Part shown: piece by piece, positions 1 to 9,774 of the stretch
Layout: each line of letters begins with the position of its first letter
Position numbering within the stretch: the first letter of the stretch is position 1
Source of the DNA: Saprolegnia diclina VS20
Lineage: Eukaryota; Oomycota; Saprolegniomycetes; Saprolegniales; Saprolegniaceae
Reading direction: 5' to 3'
NCBI RefSeq assembly: GCF_000281045.1
Contig: NW_008246147.1
Location: 12,341-76,340 of the forward strand
DNA length: 64,000 bases
The notes under the pieces: model-generated
The model's database searches: none
Told to the model about the DNA's origin: nothing
What the model saw: the letters and a program-made list of their open reading frames with translations, nothing else
Program-made: the position numbers and the translations under genes

Positions 1-1353
1 GGCATACGAGGACGCATGAATACCATCACACGCGTTGTGATACTAGATCACTGCGAGTGCGGAAGCCCGAGCATTGTGAGCTACAAGCACCTCGCTCCAA
101 TCGCTCCACCGAATGCAATGGTGCTGGAGGTAGTAACTCCGTAAATGTGGCTAGGAATCGCAATCTTGATCCACTAGAAGGGGAAATCGTCGCTACAAGT
201 GCAGAAGACGAAAACTACGGCGTACCAATGCGGCGATTTGCATTTTAACGTTTTAAGAGCGCTTTGTATTTGTCGTCGAGCATTGCGCGCGTTTTAGGCT
301 TGCAACGACGACGTATCGCAGTCTGCTCTGCTCTCCAAAGTGTCGTCTATCACTGTACCAACTTTAGGCGATTCCATTTCAAACGTGATGTTGGCGACAA
401 GCAACGTCGGCGTCGTGGCGTGATGCCGCTAAGATGGCACTACGATCTTAGTCTGGAGTGCGTTGTGCCTCTCAGATGGCACTACGATCTCAGTTTGGCG
501 CGCGTCTTGGATCGCGTCTCGCTATCGCTGTACGCCTCGTACGTCGACGCGACCTCGCTTTCCGTGCCCTCCATAGCGTTCTTTACCAATGTGCCCAACC
601 TTGCCGACTGCATTTCCAAACGCAAAGATGGTGTGCACATTTCATCGAGTACTATTGTCAAAACGGCTGCTTCCATACACGGAGAAATGATCTGTATCTA
701 TCCATGTTGAGGCGAAACTGCATGTCTCGCACACCCGCATACTTGCCGGTTGAAATCGGAGACTCGGGTGCAATTGTCTGCATCTCGAGTAGCGCGTCGT
801 TCTTCTGTCGTGCAACCCACTAACGTCAATATTGCACGAGGGCGGAAACAACTTCCGCGAATTCTTTGGCCCCAAATATGCAGGTCGGTGAAACATCGAG
901 TACCTCGGTACGGGTCGGATGATTGTTCCGGTCCAGTGACCAACATACGCTCTTGGTGACAGGAATATGTCCTCGTGTGACATTGTGACATGTGCATCCT
1001 GCGCAAAGTGTATGTACGGGGCAGTAGGTTTTAGTTGGTGCAACGCGTCCAAACGAATGCGAGGGACATCGTGCCACACACAATCGGTGGGTGCATCACA
1101 TACCGGGTATTTGGCGTTGGAGTGGAGCGCATAGAGGGGTGGAGTACGTTTATCGGTCCGTCTTTGGTCTCCGTGGTCTTCTCGGTGGTGTCGTCGTTTG
1201 AGATATGCACTTCAACCTGGGACACATATGTCTTGTTCGTTTCGCATACGACTGGAGTCATCCCAACCAGATCTGAACTCTTGCGAATCTGTCGGCCCTC
1301 AGGATGACACCATCATGGAACCTCATTGTTTGATTTTCTCCCAAACCCCAAGT
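1..1353. other. Spacer with no supported gene
   Basis: No convincing gene is visible before the solute-binding protein. Small open frames occur on both strands, but they lack domains and begin at weak or non-ATG codons. One imperfect 42-bp tandem duplication lies at about 432-498. The left edge may hold regulatory DNA of a gene outside the window. Confidence 0.4.
432..498 (+). repeat. Imperfect 42-bp direct repeat
   Basis: The 17-mer AGATGGCACTACGATCT occurs at 432 and again at 474, with similar flanks (GTCTGG and GTTTGG follow within a few bases). The spacing of 42 bp is a multiple of three, so an open frame spanning it (264-710) repeats a 14-residue block containing PLRWHYDLSL. That frame has no ATG start, so I do not call it a gene. 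Confidence 0.6.
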
Positions 1354-2469
1354 ATGAAGCTTTTCCACGTCTTCCCGGTTCTCGCCCTCGTCGTCGCGAC
1401 AACCAGCGCATCGCTCCGAGCGGGCTGCGGGTCGCTTTCGGCGATCGCAGAAGAGACCAAGTCCCTCACCGAGCTCTACGAAGAAGCGCGCAAGGAAGGC
1501 GGCAATCTCGTGGTCTACCACGGCGGCGACCACGCCACGCAGCAAGACTACGTCGCTGATGCCTTCCGGGCTACGTACCCGGATCTCAACTTGACCATGA
1601 TCGTCGACTACAGCAAGTACCACAACGTTCGCATCGACAACCAGATCGAGACCAAGACGCTCGTCGCGGACGTCGTCGCGCTCCAGACGCTCAACGACTA
1701 CCCTCGCTGGAAGAAGCAAGAGAAGCTCCTCCAGTACAAGCCCAACGGTTTTAGCAACATCTACGACGGCTTCACCGACCCGGATGGCACGTGGCTCTCG
1801 CACGCCGTCTTTACGTTCAGCTACTTTTACGACGAGGCGCAGCTGCAGGCCAAGGGCCTCACGCCGCCCGCAACCGCCAAAGACCTCGCGGACCCCAAGT
1901 ACGCGGGCCTTCTCGCGTCGGCCTATCCGCACGACGACGACGCGACCTTGTTCGTCTACGACCGCTACGTCAAGGAGTACGGCTGGGACTGGGTCAAGAA
2001 GCTGGCGGCGCAGCAGATCGAGTTCAAGCGCGGGTCGCACACGCCGGACCTCGCTGTCACGGCGCAGCGCAAGGCTATTGGTATCGCGGGCTCATCCCCC
2101 TCGCCCATGCCGGCTTCGGTCAAGGAGATCACGGGTGCCAACTCGTCGTCCGATTACCTTGCGTGGGGCCAGCGCATCGCGATTCTGAAGGAGGCGCCGC
2201 ACCCCGCGGCCGCCAAGCTCTTTGTCAACTGGATCGTCTCCAAGGAGGTTCAATCGACCCTCATGAATGGCTTCTCGCCGCGTACGGACTTGCTGCCGTC
2301 CAGCGGCGTCCAGCCCTGGGACATTCAGCGCGCCAACTCGCTCGCATTCCAGTCGTGGATGGAGGACCGCGCCAACATTGAAGAGCTCAAGGCCACGTTT
2401 GCCTTGTACTTTGGCGAAGTCACGGGTGAGCCGACGCCGGGCCAGCTCGGCCTCCACCCGGGCAAGTAA
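1354..2469 (+). CDS. Secreted bacterial-type ABC solute-binding protein (PBP2 fold)
   Basis: A single-exon protein of 371 aa. The ATG at 1354 was chosen over upstream in-frame codons because it begins a clean signal peptide (MKLFHVFPVLALVVATTSAS), which predicts secretion. The mature chain resembles type 2 periplasmic binding proteins of bacterial iron(III), thiamine or polyamine ABC importers: an N-terminal segment EEARKEGGNLVVYHGG, a DNQIETKTLVADVVALQT block, PATAKDLADPKYAGLLA, and a late AAKLFVNWIVSKEVQ segment. In bacteria such proteins deliver ligand to a membrane permease; here no permease or ATPase gene is nearby, so a role as a secreted binding protein is inferred. Absence of introns in an intron-rich neighbourhood and the bacterial family point to horizontal acquisition. 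The ligand cannot be read from sequence. Confidence 0.8.
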   Translation: MKLFHVFPVLALVVATTSASLRAGCGSLSAIAEETKSLTELYEEARKEGGNLVVYHGGDHATQQDYVADAFRATYPDLNLTMIVDYSKYHNVRIDNQIETKTLVADVVALQTLNDYPRWKKQEKLLQYKPNGFSNIYDGFTDPDGTWLSHAVFTFSYFYDEAQLQAKGLTPPATAKDLADPKYAGLLASAYPHDDDATLFVYDRYVKEYGWDWVKKLAAQQIEFKRGSHTPDLAVTAQRKAIGIAGSSPSPMPASVKEITGANSSSDYLAWGQRIAILKEAPHPAAAKLFVNWIVSKEVQSTLMNGFSPRTDLLPSSGVQPWDIQRANSLAFQSWMEDRANIEELKATFALYFGEVTGEPTPGQLGLHPGK

Positions 2470-2933
2470 GTGTGCGTGAGTGTATTTCAGCATCCCTAAG
2501 AGCAAATGAAGCTTTGGATATATTGGATCTGTAATTTTGACTGTTTGTTTGTCTTTTCTCCTCCACCCTCGGTTGGATGCTGTCCAGCACGTACAGGACG
2601 AGCGCCCCACATAACTCATTGAGCAACGCGGAAGACTCCAGCGCCGCAGCCCAAAAGAAGGCGGAAGCCAAAATAGCACCCAGTAGCGAAAAGCCAAATG
2701 AAAAGGCTGCGGCGGGTCCTCTTGCTCCTCTGGCAACTACTTTCGGCGTCTGCCGAAACGTGCACATTGCCCGAGGCACAGTATTCCACTCCACTGCCGA
2801 TGGGAGACTTGAGTTTCTATTTCTTTCTCTCAACAAGAGGTTTCCCACCAGCCCACTCCGCTAGTAGTTCTTGTATCGAGAATGTGCTTGTACTGAAAAC
2901 AGGACCACTCGATCCACAGTTGCAAGGTTGAGC
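2470..2933. other. Spacer between solute-binding protein and cyclophilin
   Basis: This 464-bp spacer must hold the 3' end of the solute-binding protein gene and the cyclophilin promoter. The only open frame with plausible features is the small secreted-protein candidate at 2698-2931, listed separately. Confidence 0.4.
2698..2931 (+). CDS. Possible small secreted protein, 77 aa
   Basis: This short ATG-initiated frame begins MKRLRRVLLLLWQLLSASAE, which has the three parts of a signal peptide: a basic start, a Leu-rich core and a small-residue cleavage site after SASA. The remaining 58 or so residues contain two cysteines and no known motif. The stop codon lies two bases before the predicted cyclophilin start, so the frame would have to share that gene's leader or promoter. 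It could therefore be chance. Small secreted proteins are common in oomycetes, but nothing here proves expression. Confidence 0.25.
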   Translation: MKRLRRVLLLLWQLLSASAETCTLPEAQYSTPLPMGDLSFYFFLSTRGFPPAHSASSSCIENVLVLKTGPLDPQLQG

Positions 2934-3902
2934 ATGCGCGTCTACTTTGGTAGGATGATGCTGCAAGCAAGAGGCTCATGCTGAGGTAGACATGGCCGTG
3001 GGCGGCAAGCCCATCGGGCGCATCGACTTCCGCCTCTACGAGGACGTGCCCAAGACGGCCGAGAACTTCCGCGCGCTCTGCACCGGCGAGCGCGGCCTCG
3101 GCAAGACCACCAAGAAGCCGCTGCACTACAAGGGTACACCTACATGCACCTAAAGCGCCTTGGTCTGAGCATGGCGTAGGCTCGATCTTCCACCGGATCA
3201 TCGCGGGCTTCATGTGCCAGGGCGGCGACTTTTCGAACCGCAACGGCACGGGCGGCGAGTCGATCTACGGCGCCAAGTTTGCGGACGAGAACTTCAAGCA
3301 CAAGCACACGAAGGCGGGGCTGCTCTCGATGGCCAACGCTGGTCCCAACACGAACGGGTCGCAGTTCTTCATCACGCTCGCGCCGACGCCGCACCTCAAC
3401 GGGAAGCACGTGGTCTTTGGCGAGGTCATTGACGGCATGGACGTGGTGCGCAAGATGGTCGCGGTCGACCGCGGCCGCAACGACAAGCCCGCGATGGACG
3501 TGACGATCGCCGACTGCGGCGAGGTTACGACGAAATCCAAGGAGGAAAAGAGAGCGAAGAAGAAGAAGAAGAAGGATGCCAAGGCCAAGAAGCACCGCGA
3601 CGACGACAGCGACGACCGCTCGTCCCGCTCCCGCGGTACACTTGACACTCTCGATTGATATCGGTATGCTCATGCTCTGCACATGGATAGAGCGCAAGTC
3701 GTCATCGTCCCGCAGGTCGCGCGACGCCAGTGAGTCCCCCAAGCGGCACTCCAAGCGGTCGCGCTCCCGGTCGCGCTCTCGTTCGCGCAGCCGTCGCCAC
3801 CGGTCGTCGTCGCCGGACGAGCACCACCGCCGCCGCTCCTCGTCGCCCCGCCGTGAACGCCGCCGCCGATCGTCGTCGGACGACCGGTCCTCCCGGCGCT
3901 AG
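2934..3902 (+). CDS. Cyclophilin-type peptidyl-prolyl isomerase with SR tail
   Basis: Four exons are inferred: 2934-2949, 2990-3133, 3180-3635 and 3691-3902 (introns of 40, 46 and 55 bp), giving 275 aa. Exon 1 encodes only MRVYF plus one base; splicing restores the family start [16 protein letters not shown]. The isomerase domain covers residues 1-165 and keeps the catalytic signatures [36 protein letters not shown] and [10 protein letters not shown]. After it come a KKKKKK stretch and about 80 residues rich in Arg-Ser dipeptides, as in nuclear cyclophilins of the PPIG type that associate with spliceosomes. The likely role is prolyl isomerisation of splicing factors in the nucleus. It ends 56 bp from the convergent methyltransferase gene. 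Confidence 0.9.
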
Positions 3903-3958
3903 GTCGTCGCAGCGTCGAGGATAGCTTTACGCATATGAATGACAAACACAGATGCTGC

Positions 3959-5016
3959 TTAGAGGCGCTGGTGGAGGTAGACGGTCGCGGGCCCCCAGCT
4001 CATGCTGTAGCGCTGCTTGAAGATGATGTCAAAGGCCGTCGAGTCGAGCGGCTTTGTGAACGTGATCAAGTAGGCGCCGGGACGAAGCCGCTCGGCCTGC
4101 GCCGACATGCGTTGCAGCAGCAACGCGTCAAAGCAAGTCGAGTTGGCAAAGCACACGTCTAGATCGCTTGAGGCAACGCAGAAGAGACCGGTGTACCTGC
4201 GTGCGACCAGTCGAGGTCCAGGAACGAGCTGTGGAAGAAGGCCACCGCGAGCTGCGGCGACGTTGTCGAGATCGTGGGCTGGACAAACTCGGTGTAGTTG
4301 CGGCAGATTTCGGCCGCCGCCTCGTGGAGGCCTTGGAGGAGCTCGATGCCAACGCACTTGGCGAAATCAAAGTTGAGGCGCGCGAGGAAGACGGCGCGGC
4401 CGGTACCGCTGCCAAGATCGTAAAAGGTGTCGCCAGGGCGGATGGGCACGCGGGAGAGGACGTCGAGGAACGCATGGTAGTCGACCTCGCCGTAGACAAG
4501 CGACTAGATGGACGCATGGTCGATGGGCCGTGAGCCGTGACATACCTTTTCATGCAGGAGCTCCTGCTCTTCGCGGTCCTTGCGTGAGATGTCCTTGCCT
4601 TTCTCGAGCGGGCAGTCGAGATACAGAGAGTCAAAGAGCTTGAACGTCTCAATGTCTAAGCATATCCATGAGCAGCTTGGCATGCAGGTGCACATACCGA
4701 TGAGCTTGCGGGTGCGCGTGCGCCACGCAGGTTCTGCGTTGCCCGAGACTTCTTCGGCCACAATCGCATCGACGAGCTGCCGTCCCCGGACGTCGTGCTG
4801 GAAGAGGAGCTCTACGTCAACAGGAAGATGACGATGGACGCGGGACGTGGCCGTGCTACCTTTGAGCAGCGACTTGCCTATGCTGGAGATGAGGCCATGG
4901 CGGTGCAAGAGGCTGGCAAGCAGCAGCAGCTTGGCCTCGTGGCCGTCGGGACCGGCGAGCACGCGGGCGCGGATCTCGGCGCAGACGTCGGCCGCTCGCT
5001 TGGCGTCGTCCATCAC
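3959..5016 (-). CDS. DOT1-like SAM-dependent methyltransferase
   Basis: Four exons on the minus strand: 5016-4698, 4655-4546, 4503-4197 and 4158-3959 (introns 42, 42 and 38 bp), 311 aa. After an N-terminal helical region, LVYGEVDYHAFLDVL precedes the SAM-binding motif I FYDLGSGTGRAVFLA, followed by CVGIELLQGLHEAA (motif II). The segment DVCFANSTCFDALLLQRM aligns by eye with the VNN-type substrate loop of DOT1 enzymes, and LRPGAYLITFTKPL with the following strand. DOT1 proteins methylate histone H3 lysine 79 in the nucleus. The second Asn of the usual NN pair appears to be Ser here, so activity or target may differ. A different class I methyltransferase remains possible. Confidence 0.65.
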
Positions 5017-5868
5017 AAAGATACGATGCTTTTCGGGCGGCCGCCAAAGACCGCCCGAGCATGGTGGAAGCTTCGCCGAACGTTTCTAGGGCCCGATGGA
5101 CCGAGAGGCGGGGCCTGGACCCGGAGAAGTTGACCTACAGTGGACGCGTTCGTGGCAGCTCCTGGCGTTGGTCTGCGTGCTTTGTGGAGACGAATCTAAT
5201 GAGCACACATGTGGGCTCCAATTCTCCAATTCGACGACGCCCTTCGCAACCAGACCGGCCAAACCAGACCGGCTGTACACCTGGCGCAACGCCGACAAGC
5301 TCGGTGGCACGTAGATTTTGCAACGTTTCGTAGCTCACTGGGGCTCGGAGAATGCCCCAGCCAACGACCTCGGACAATTAATGCAGCTGGTGGGGCGGAG
5401 GCAAGGATGTGCTGGCTACCCTGTATACGTCACGACAAGCATGCGCCCTTGCGCGCGTGATGCGTGTCCAAAACGCAAGTTCTTGCGGTACAACGATTGA
5501 GAAAGGTGGCTAATCCCACGCAACTCGCATTGGTCATTCGCCAAGCACGCGCTGCTGTACTGCTCCACCGAAGGGCTTCTAGACTGCGGCTTCGATGCTG
5601 CTCAATGGCTTGCCATCGATCACCCTCGCCGAGCTCCCTCGCTTTTACTGCGGGCTTGCGAGGGGCGGTGATGGCCACCTTGAAGTTCAAGCCACGTGGT
5701 GTCCCGTTTCCGACGGCTTTCTATACAAACCCCCAGTCATTTCTCATGGGACTTGGGTAAAGTATGGGCGGTATACATCCGCGAAAGAGACACAAGATCC
5801 CAAAATAGCTGGCTAGTTGCACCGAACCTTCGACATTCCCCAAGACGCAACCAACCACTCAGATCTCC
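5017..5868. other. Spacer between divergent methyltransferase and dioxygenase genes
   Basis: This 852-bp stretch separates two divergent genes and presumably holds both promoters. Short frames on both strands show no domain, signal peptide or consistent codon bias. I see no further feature in it. Confidence 0.4.
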
Positions 5869-6453
5869 ATGCTGACGACGACCAAGACCGAGCGCAAGTC
5901 GCTGTCGCTGCGCGAGGTCGTCGACGCCATCGAGCAGGTCATCGACCTCCACGACAAGATCCCGCTGCACAAGATGGACGAGGTCAAGCACGCGCTCGAG
6001 GACTTTAGCGGCGACATGGCCGAGCTTGGACGCTACGCCCACTTTGACCCGTCGCGCAACTACACGCGCAACCTGATTGCGACCGACAACGAGTCGTACG
6101 CGCTCATGCTCCTCTGCTGGAACAAGGGCAAGTACAGCCCGATCCACGACCATCCGTCCGACGGTTGCTGGGTCCGCCTCATCCAGGGCACGGTCAACGA
6201 GGTCCGGTACGCCAACACGGGCACCGAGCTCGTCGAGACGTCAAACGACAACATCGTCGAGGGCGTCTCGTTCATGAGCGACTCGCTCGGCCTCCACAAG
6301 ATTGGCAACCCGAGCGATGAGGTCGACGCGATCACGCTGCACCTCTACGCGCCGCCGTACGACAAGTGCAAGCTCTGGTTCGACCCATCGGATGCGACCA
6401 AGGTGTCGACGGCCGTCTCGAGCTTCTACTCGGAGTTTGGCGAGCTCAACTAA
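5869..6453 (+). CDS. CDO1: Cysteine dioxygenase, copy 1
   Basis: A single exon encoding 194 aa, the usual size of type I cysteine dioxygenase. The enzyme oxidises cysteine to cysteine sulfinate with a mononuclear iron, the first step of cysteine catabolism toward taurine and sulfate in the cytosol. The cupin metal ligands are visible in SPIHDHPSDGCWVR (two His) and AITLHLYAPPY (third His). The Cys of SDGCW and the Tyr of LYAPPY are in place for the Cys-Tyr cofactor found in eukaryotic enzymes. The ATG at 5869 is the first in frame and gives a normal N-terminus. The gene ends 37 bp from the convergent phosphodiesterase gene, and a paralogue lies at 8839-9480. Confidence 0.95.
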   Translation: MLTTTKTERKSLSLREVVDAIEQVIDLHDKIPLHKMDEVKHALEDFSGDMAELGRYAHFDPSRNYTRNLIATDNESYALMLLCWNKGKYSPIHDHPSDGCWVRLIQGTVNEVRYANTGTELVETSNDNIVEGVSFMSDSLGLHKIGNPSDEVDAITLHLYAPPYDKCKLWFDPSDATKVSTAVSSFYSEFGELN

Positions 6454-6490
6454 ACCGTGCTCATGTAATTTATAACGCTGTGAAATCCTG

Positions 6491-8208
6491 TTACGGCTCG
6501 ACGTGCACGGGGTCGCGGATCGAGACGTAGTTGGTGCGCTTGAGGCGGTGGTGGAGCCACACGAGGAGCTGGCTCACCAAGACCGAGACGACCGCCGAGA
6601 TGAGGAGAGCGTAGAACCAGCTGATGCGGGGGATCGCGTGGATGAGCCGGCGGCGGCCGCCCCGCTCCTCGATGCGCTCGTCGACGCACTCGAGGTACTG
6701 GTCGGGCGTCGTGAACCACGTCTGCGTGCAGAGAATACCGTCCAAGCACGCAGAGTCGTCGTCGTTGGTGCACGGCGGGAGGCGCTTCGAGTCGGCCTTG
6801 GTGTGGCGGTAGTACTCGTAAAGCAGAGCCGAGTCGTTCTTCATGCTAGTGCATCCTCCATGTTCAGACGCAAAAACACGGATGAACGTACCGCTGCGTG
6901 AGACTGCGCAGCGTCGTGCTTGAGAGGTCCGTGATGTTGTAGGCCGTCGACGCCGTAAAGACCTTTTTCCATCCGACAATCTTCGAGTCGACGAGCGTGT
7001 CCGTAAAGTTGGTCGCGTACACCGTAAAGTCCAGCAGGTCGTAAGTCCCATTGTCGTACTCCCACACCTAGGCGTAGGTTCGTGTCGTGTCAATGCCGCG
7101 TTAAGGACGCACCGTAAACGACGGGTTGTTGCCAAAGTACGGCGAGACCGCCCCCGTCGCGAAGAGGGGCACGCCTTCGGCGCCATCTAGCGTCGGGATC
7201 GGGACGCTATACGTGCGACATGAGGGGCGTGGGCGCATGTCGGATGCGTACCGGTACTCTATGTTGTGGACGTGGCCAAACAGCTAGCGCCCCATAAGAT
7301 AGGATTTAGAGGGCGAGTCTACCTGCGCCTTGATGATGTCGGGGAACTGCTGCACGATCGCTTGGTACTGCACAATGTACTGCACCTCCCACTGCTGCTT
7401 GCCCGCATACGAGTCGATGATCGGCGGGATGTGTCCCGCAATGTACACGTACGAGCCGTTCGCTTTGGCTTCCGATAAGACGTGGTGAAGCCATGCGAAC
7501 TGGCCAAACGGATCAGGTATGTCGGTCGTCTTGGGTGCGTGGCGGACCTACGCTCCATGTTCGTTTCGACTTGAACCGAGATATGAAAAGCCATGATCGT
7601 ACCGAGTACGGAACTGTGTTGAGCGTCACGAGAATGAGGTTCGTCTCGAGCTGGTACCAGAGGTAGCCACGGGTGTCGAAGGCTTGGAACTGCGCCGGCG
7701 TCAGCGACGGCCGCCACGCCGCGTCGATCATGCCGATCGTCGGGTTCGTGCCGCTCGCCGGGTCCGTGACGTTCATGAGATAGTCCTTGACTAGCAAACC
7801 ATAGGAATAAGTGATAGCGCTAGAGCGGCGCCGCACCGCAGTCGGCGTTGCCCACGATGGCGGTGGCGTTGCGCGCGTGGAAGTAGCGCTCCATGGCCTG
7901 CACGTTCTGGCGCACGCTCTGCAGCAAGACCGACTCGTTGTGCTTGGTGTGCGCGACCGAGTCGCCCGTGTGCAAGAAGAGGTCGGGGTTGGGTAAGACG
8001 CTCTGCGCGTACGCGAGTGCCGACTCGAGCAGCCTACGCGGACACGGGTGAGCTGCACCTCGTTGGCACCGGCGTCGCACCGCGGACTCGAGTCGTGGCC
8101 GTAGTTGAGCTCATTGAGCGTGATGTTGAGGTGGATGTCGGAGATGTGTAGGATCGTCTTGGCGGCCGCGGCCGGCAGCAGCGCCGCAAGCACGTGGAGG
8201 CAGCGCAT
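6491..8208 (-). CDS. Acid-sphingomyelinase-like phosphodiesterase, membrane-anchored
   Basis: Eight exons are inferred: 8208-8081, 8033-7837, 7790-7603, 7547-7323, 7283-7252, 7206-7113, 7067-6892 and 6845-6491, giving 464 aa with introns of 39-55 bp. A signal peptide (about residues 1-16) is followed by the calcineurin-like metallophosphoesterase motifs in order: HISDIHLN, LFLHTGDSVAH, IVGNAD, YIAGHIPP and LFGHVHNIEYR. These supply the two-metal centre of ASM-like lipid or nucleotide phosphodiesterases. Near the C-terminus a hydrophobic segment (ISWFYALLISAVVSVLVSQL) precedes a basic tail, so the catalytic domain probably faces outside or the lumen while anchored. Exon 5 is only 32 bp, yet carries the GHxH motif. 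Three CCAAT boxes lie 126-190 bp upstream. Confidence 0.85.
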
Positions 8209-8838
8209 GGCAAATCACCGAGTCCCGAGGACCGCAATATTTTTATTTCGATATCATCCCTCGAGCATACAAATTCATCGTCATACAAAACCTTGCGATC
8301 TTTTGTTTAAACAGGTGGCCTCACCTGGCTCCGATTGGCTAAATTACAGAACTGCGTCGATGATTGGCTGAAATGGTCCAAGGAGCGCAATGATTGGTTG
8401 AAAAGCGGGGCACGGCGCTCCCGCCGTCGGAGTTGCCGCAGTCAGTAGGGAAGGCGGTGCTCGGAAGGCGGCAGGCGGGTGGCTTGTTGAAGCACCTACT
8501 TCTCATTCGATCCGAATGGTACCTTAAATGAGGTCACGGACCATCGAGATCTTCTCCCAGGACTGCACCACACGACATGACAAGTTGTGCAGCAATAGCC
8601 TTCAACATGGAGATGTCGACGAGATGTAGAGGTTATTGGCCTCTTAGCGTGTTCCTCATGCGCAGGTCCTGTTCCAGCGATGAGTCGGTGCCATGTGACG
8701 GGCGGAAGATGATGTCGACCCAGAATCTTTTGCACGTCGGAACGTCGAAGGTTGCTCCGTCCTTGGAGACTAGATACGTATTGTACGAGCCGCAAAGAGG
8801 CCGAGTGTACTAGACTAGGACGCAGGATCTTTTGTGTC
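8209..8838. other. Spacer upstream of phosphodiesterase
   Basis: This 630-bp stretch runs from the phosphodiesterase start to the end of the second dioxygenase gene. It carries three ATTGG (CCAAT on minus) boxes and otherwise only short frames with no recognisable content. Confidence 0.45.
8334..8397 (-). promoter_or_regulatory. Three CCAAT boxes at about 30-bp spacing
   Basis: ATTGG occurs at 8334-8338, 8363-8367 and 8393-8397, each inside the longer word GATTGG(C/T)T. On the minus strand these read CCAAT, upstream of the phosphodiesterase start at 8208. The spacing is 29 and 30 bp, near three helical turns. NF-Y is the usual eukaryotic CCAAT-binding factor. Confidence 0.5.
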
Positions 8839-9480
8839 TTAATAATCGCCGCCCTGCGTCATGTCGCCGTACTCGGAGTAAAAGGTCGCGAACGCCACCG
8901 AGTTCTTCGTCGCGTCTTCCGGGTCAAAGTAGAGCTTGCACTTTTCGTACGGCGGCGCATAGAGGTGCAGCGTGATGGCGTCGACCTCGTCGCTCGGGTT
9001 GCCGACCTTGTGGAGGCCGAGCGAGTCGTCCATGTACGTCACGCCGTGCGTGACCATGACGCTCGACGACTCGGCCAGCGTCACGCCGTCGTTCCAGTAC
9101 CGGACCTCGTGCACCGTGCCCTGAATATGGCGCACCCAGCAGCCATCCGACGGGTGGTCGTGGATCGGGCTGTACTTGCCCCGGTTCCAGCAGAGCAAAA
9201 TGAGCGCGTACGTCGTGTTGTCGGTCGCAATCAAATTGCGCGTGTAGTTGCGCGACGGGTCAAAATGCACGTAGCGACCGAGCTCGTCCATGTCGCCGCT
9301 GTAGGCCGCGAGCGCCTCCTGCAGCTTGGCCTTCTGCGATAGCGGGATCGTGCCATCGAGGAACTGCACCTCGCGCTCGATGACGGCGACGAGGTCGCGG
9401 AGGCTAAAGCCCTTGACGGCGCTCTCGTCCTGGTTGGACCGCGCTTGCGGCGACGCGACGATCTGCGCAGACTCCTTCAT
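8839..9480 (-). CDS. CDO1: Cysteine dioxygenase, copy 2
   Basis: A single exon of 213 aa that clearly shares ancestry with the gene at 5869-6453. The blocks LGRY.HFDPSRNYTRNLIATDN, SPIHDHPSDGCWVR and AITLHLYAPPY are the same or nearly so. The iron-binding histidines and the Cys-Tyr cofactor residues are retained, so it should be active. The N-terminus is about 20 residues longer, with a polar leader containing several Ser and Gln, and the C-terminus ends in QGGDY. The ATG at 9480 is the first in frame. A CCAAT pair lies about 50-75 bp upstream. Two intact copies close together suggest local duplication, then insertion or rearrangement around the phosphodiesterase gene. Confidence 0.95.
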   Translation of the reverse strand: MKESAQIVASPQARSNQDESAVKGFSLRDLVAVIEREVQFLDGTIPLSQKAKLQEALAAYSGDMDELGRYVHFDPSRNYTRNLIATDNTTYALILLCWNRGKYSPIHDHPSDGCWVRHIQGTVHEVRYWNDGVTLAESSSVMVTHGVTYMDDSLGLHKVGNPSDEVDAITLHLYAPPYEKCKLYFDPEDATKNSVAFATFYSEYGDMTQGGDY

Positions 9481-9528
9481 CTTGGCAACTCGACCAGTGA
9501 CCCATCGTCGTGACCTAGCTCGACGCTG

Positions 9529-9556
9529 ATTGGTTCGTCACCCGTCGTCGACCAAT
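9529..9556 (-). promoter_or_regulatory. CCAAT box pair
   Basis: ATTGG at 9529-9533 and CCAAT at 9552-9556 lie just upstream of the dioxygenase start at 9480, in opposite orientations and 23 bp apart. Confidence 0.4.
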
Positions 9557-9742
9557 GAAACGGACAAGATCGCGTGAGCTGGCGCTCAGTATTGCGATCT
9601 TTGGCAGCCGTCGCCGGCGGTTGCGTGGCGCCAAGGACGCGGATCCGCGAAGAAGCGTACATCTCCAGCGCAGAGGTTGCGCGACCGAGGCGGCGGGTTA
9701 AAAGAAATCGCTCTCGTGCTCGTGAGCGACCACCATACTAGT

Positions 9743-9774
9743 AGGGTGTAAGGGTGGCAGGGTGTAAGGGTGGA
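9743..9774 (+). repeat. 16-bp tandem repeat, two copies
   Basis: AGGGTGTAAGGGTGGC (9743-9758) is followed at once by a copy differing only in the last base (9759-9774). It is G-rich, with GGG runs at regular intervals. Confidence 0.7.

Noticed and set aside
264-710. 148-codon ORF with repeated PLRWHYDLSL block
   Set aside because: Starts at TTG, no domain or signal peptide, and codon use is unlike nearby genes; kept only as a DNA repeat.
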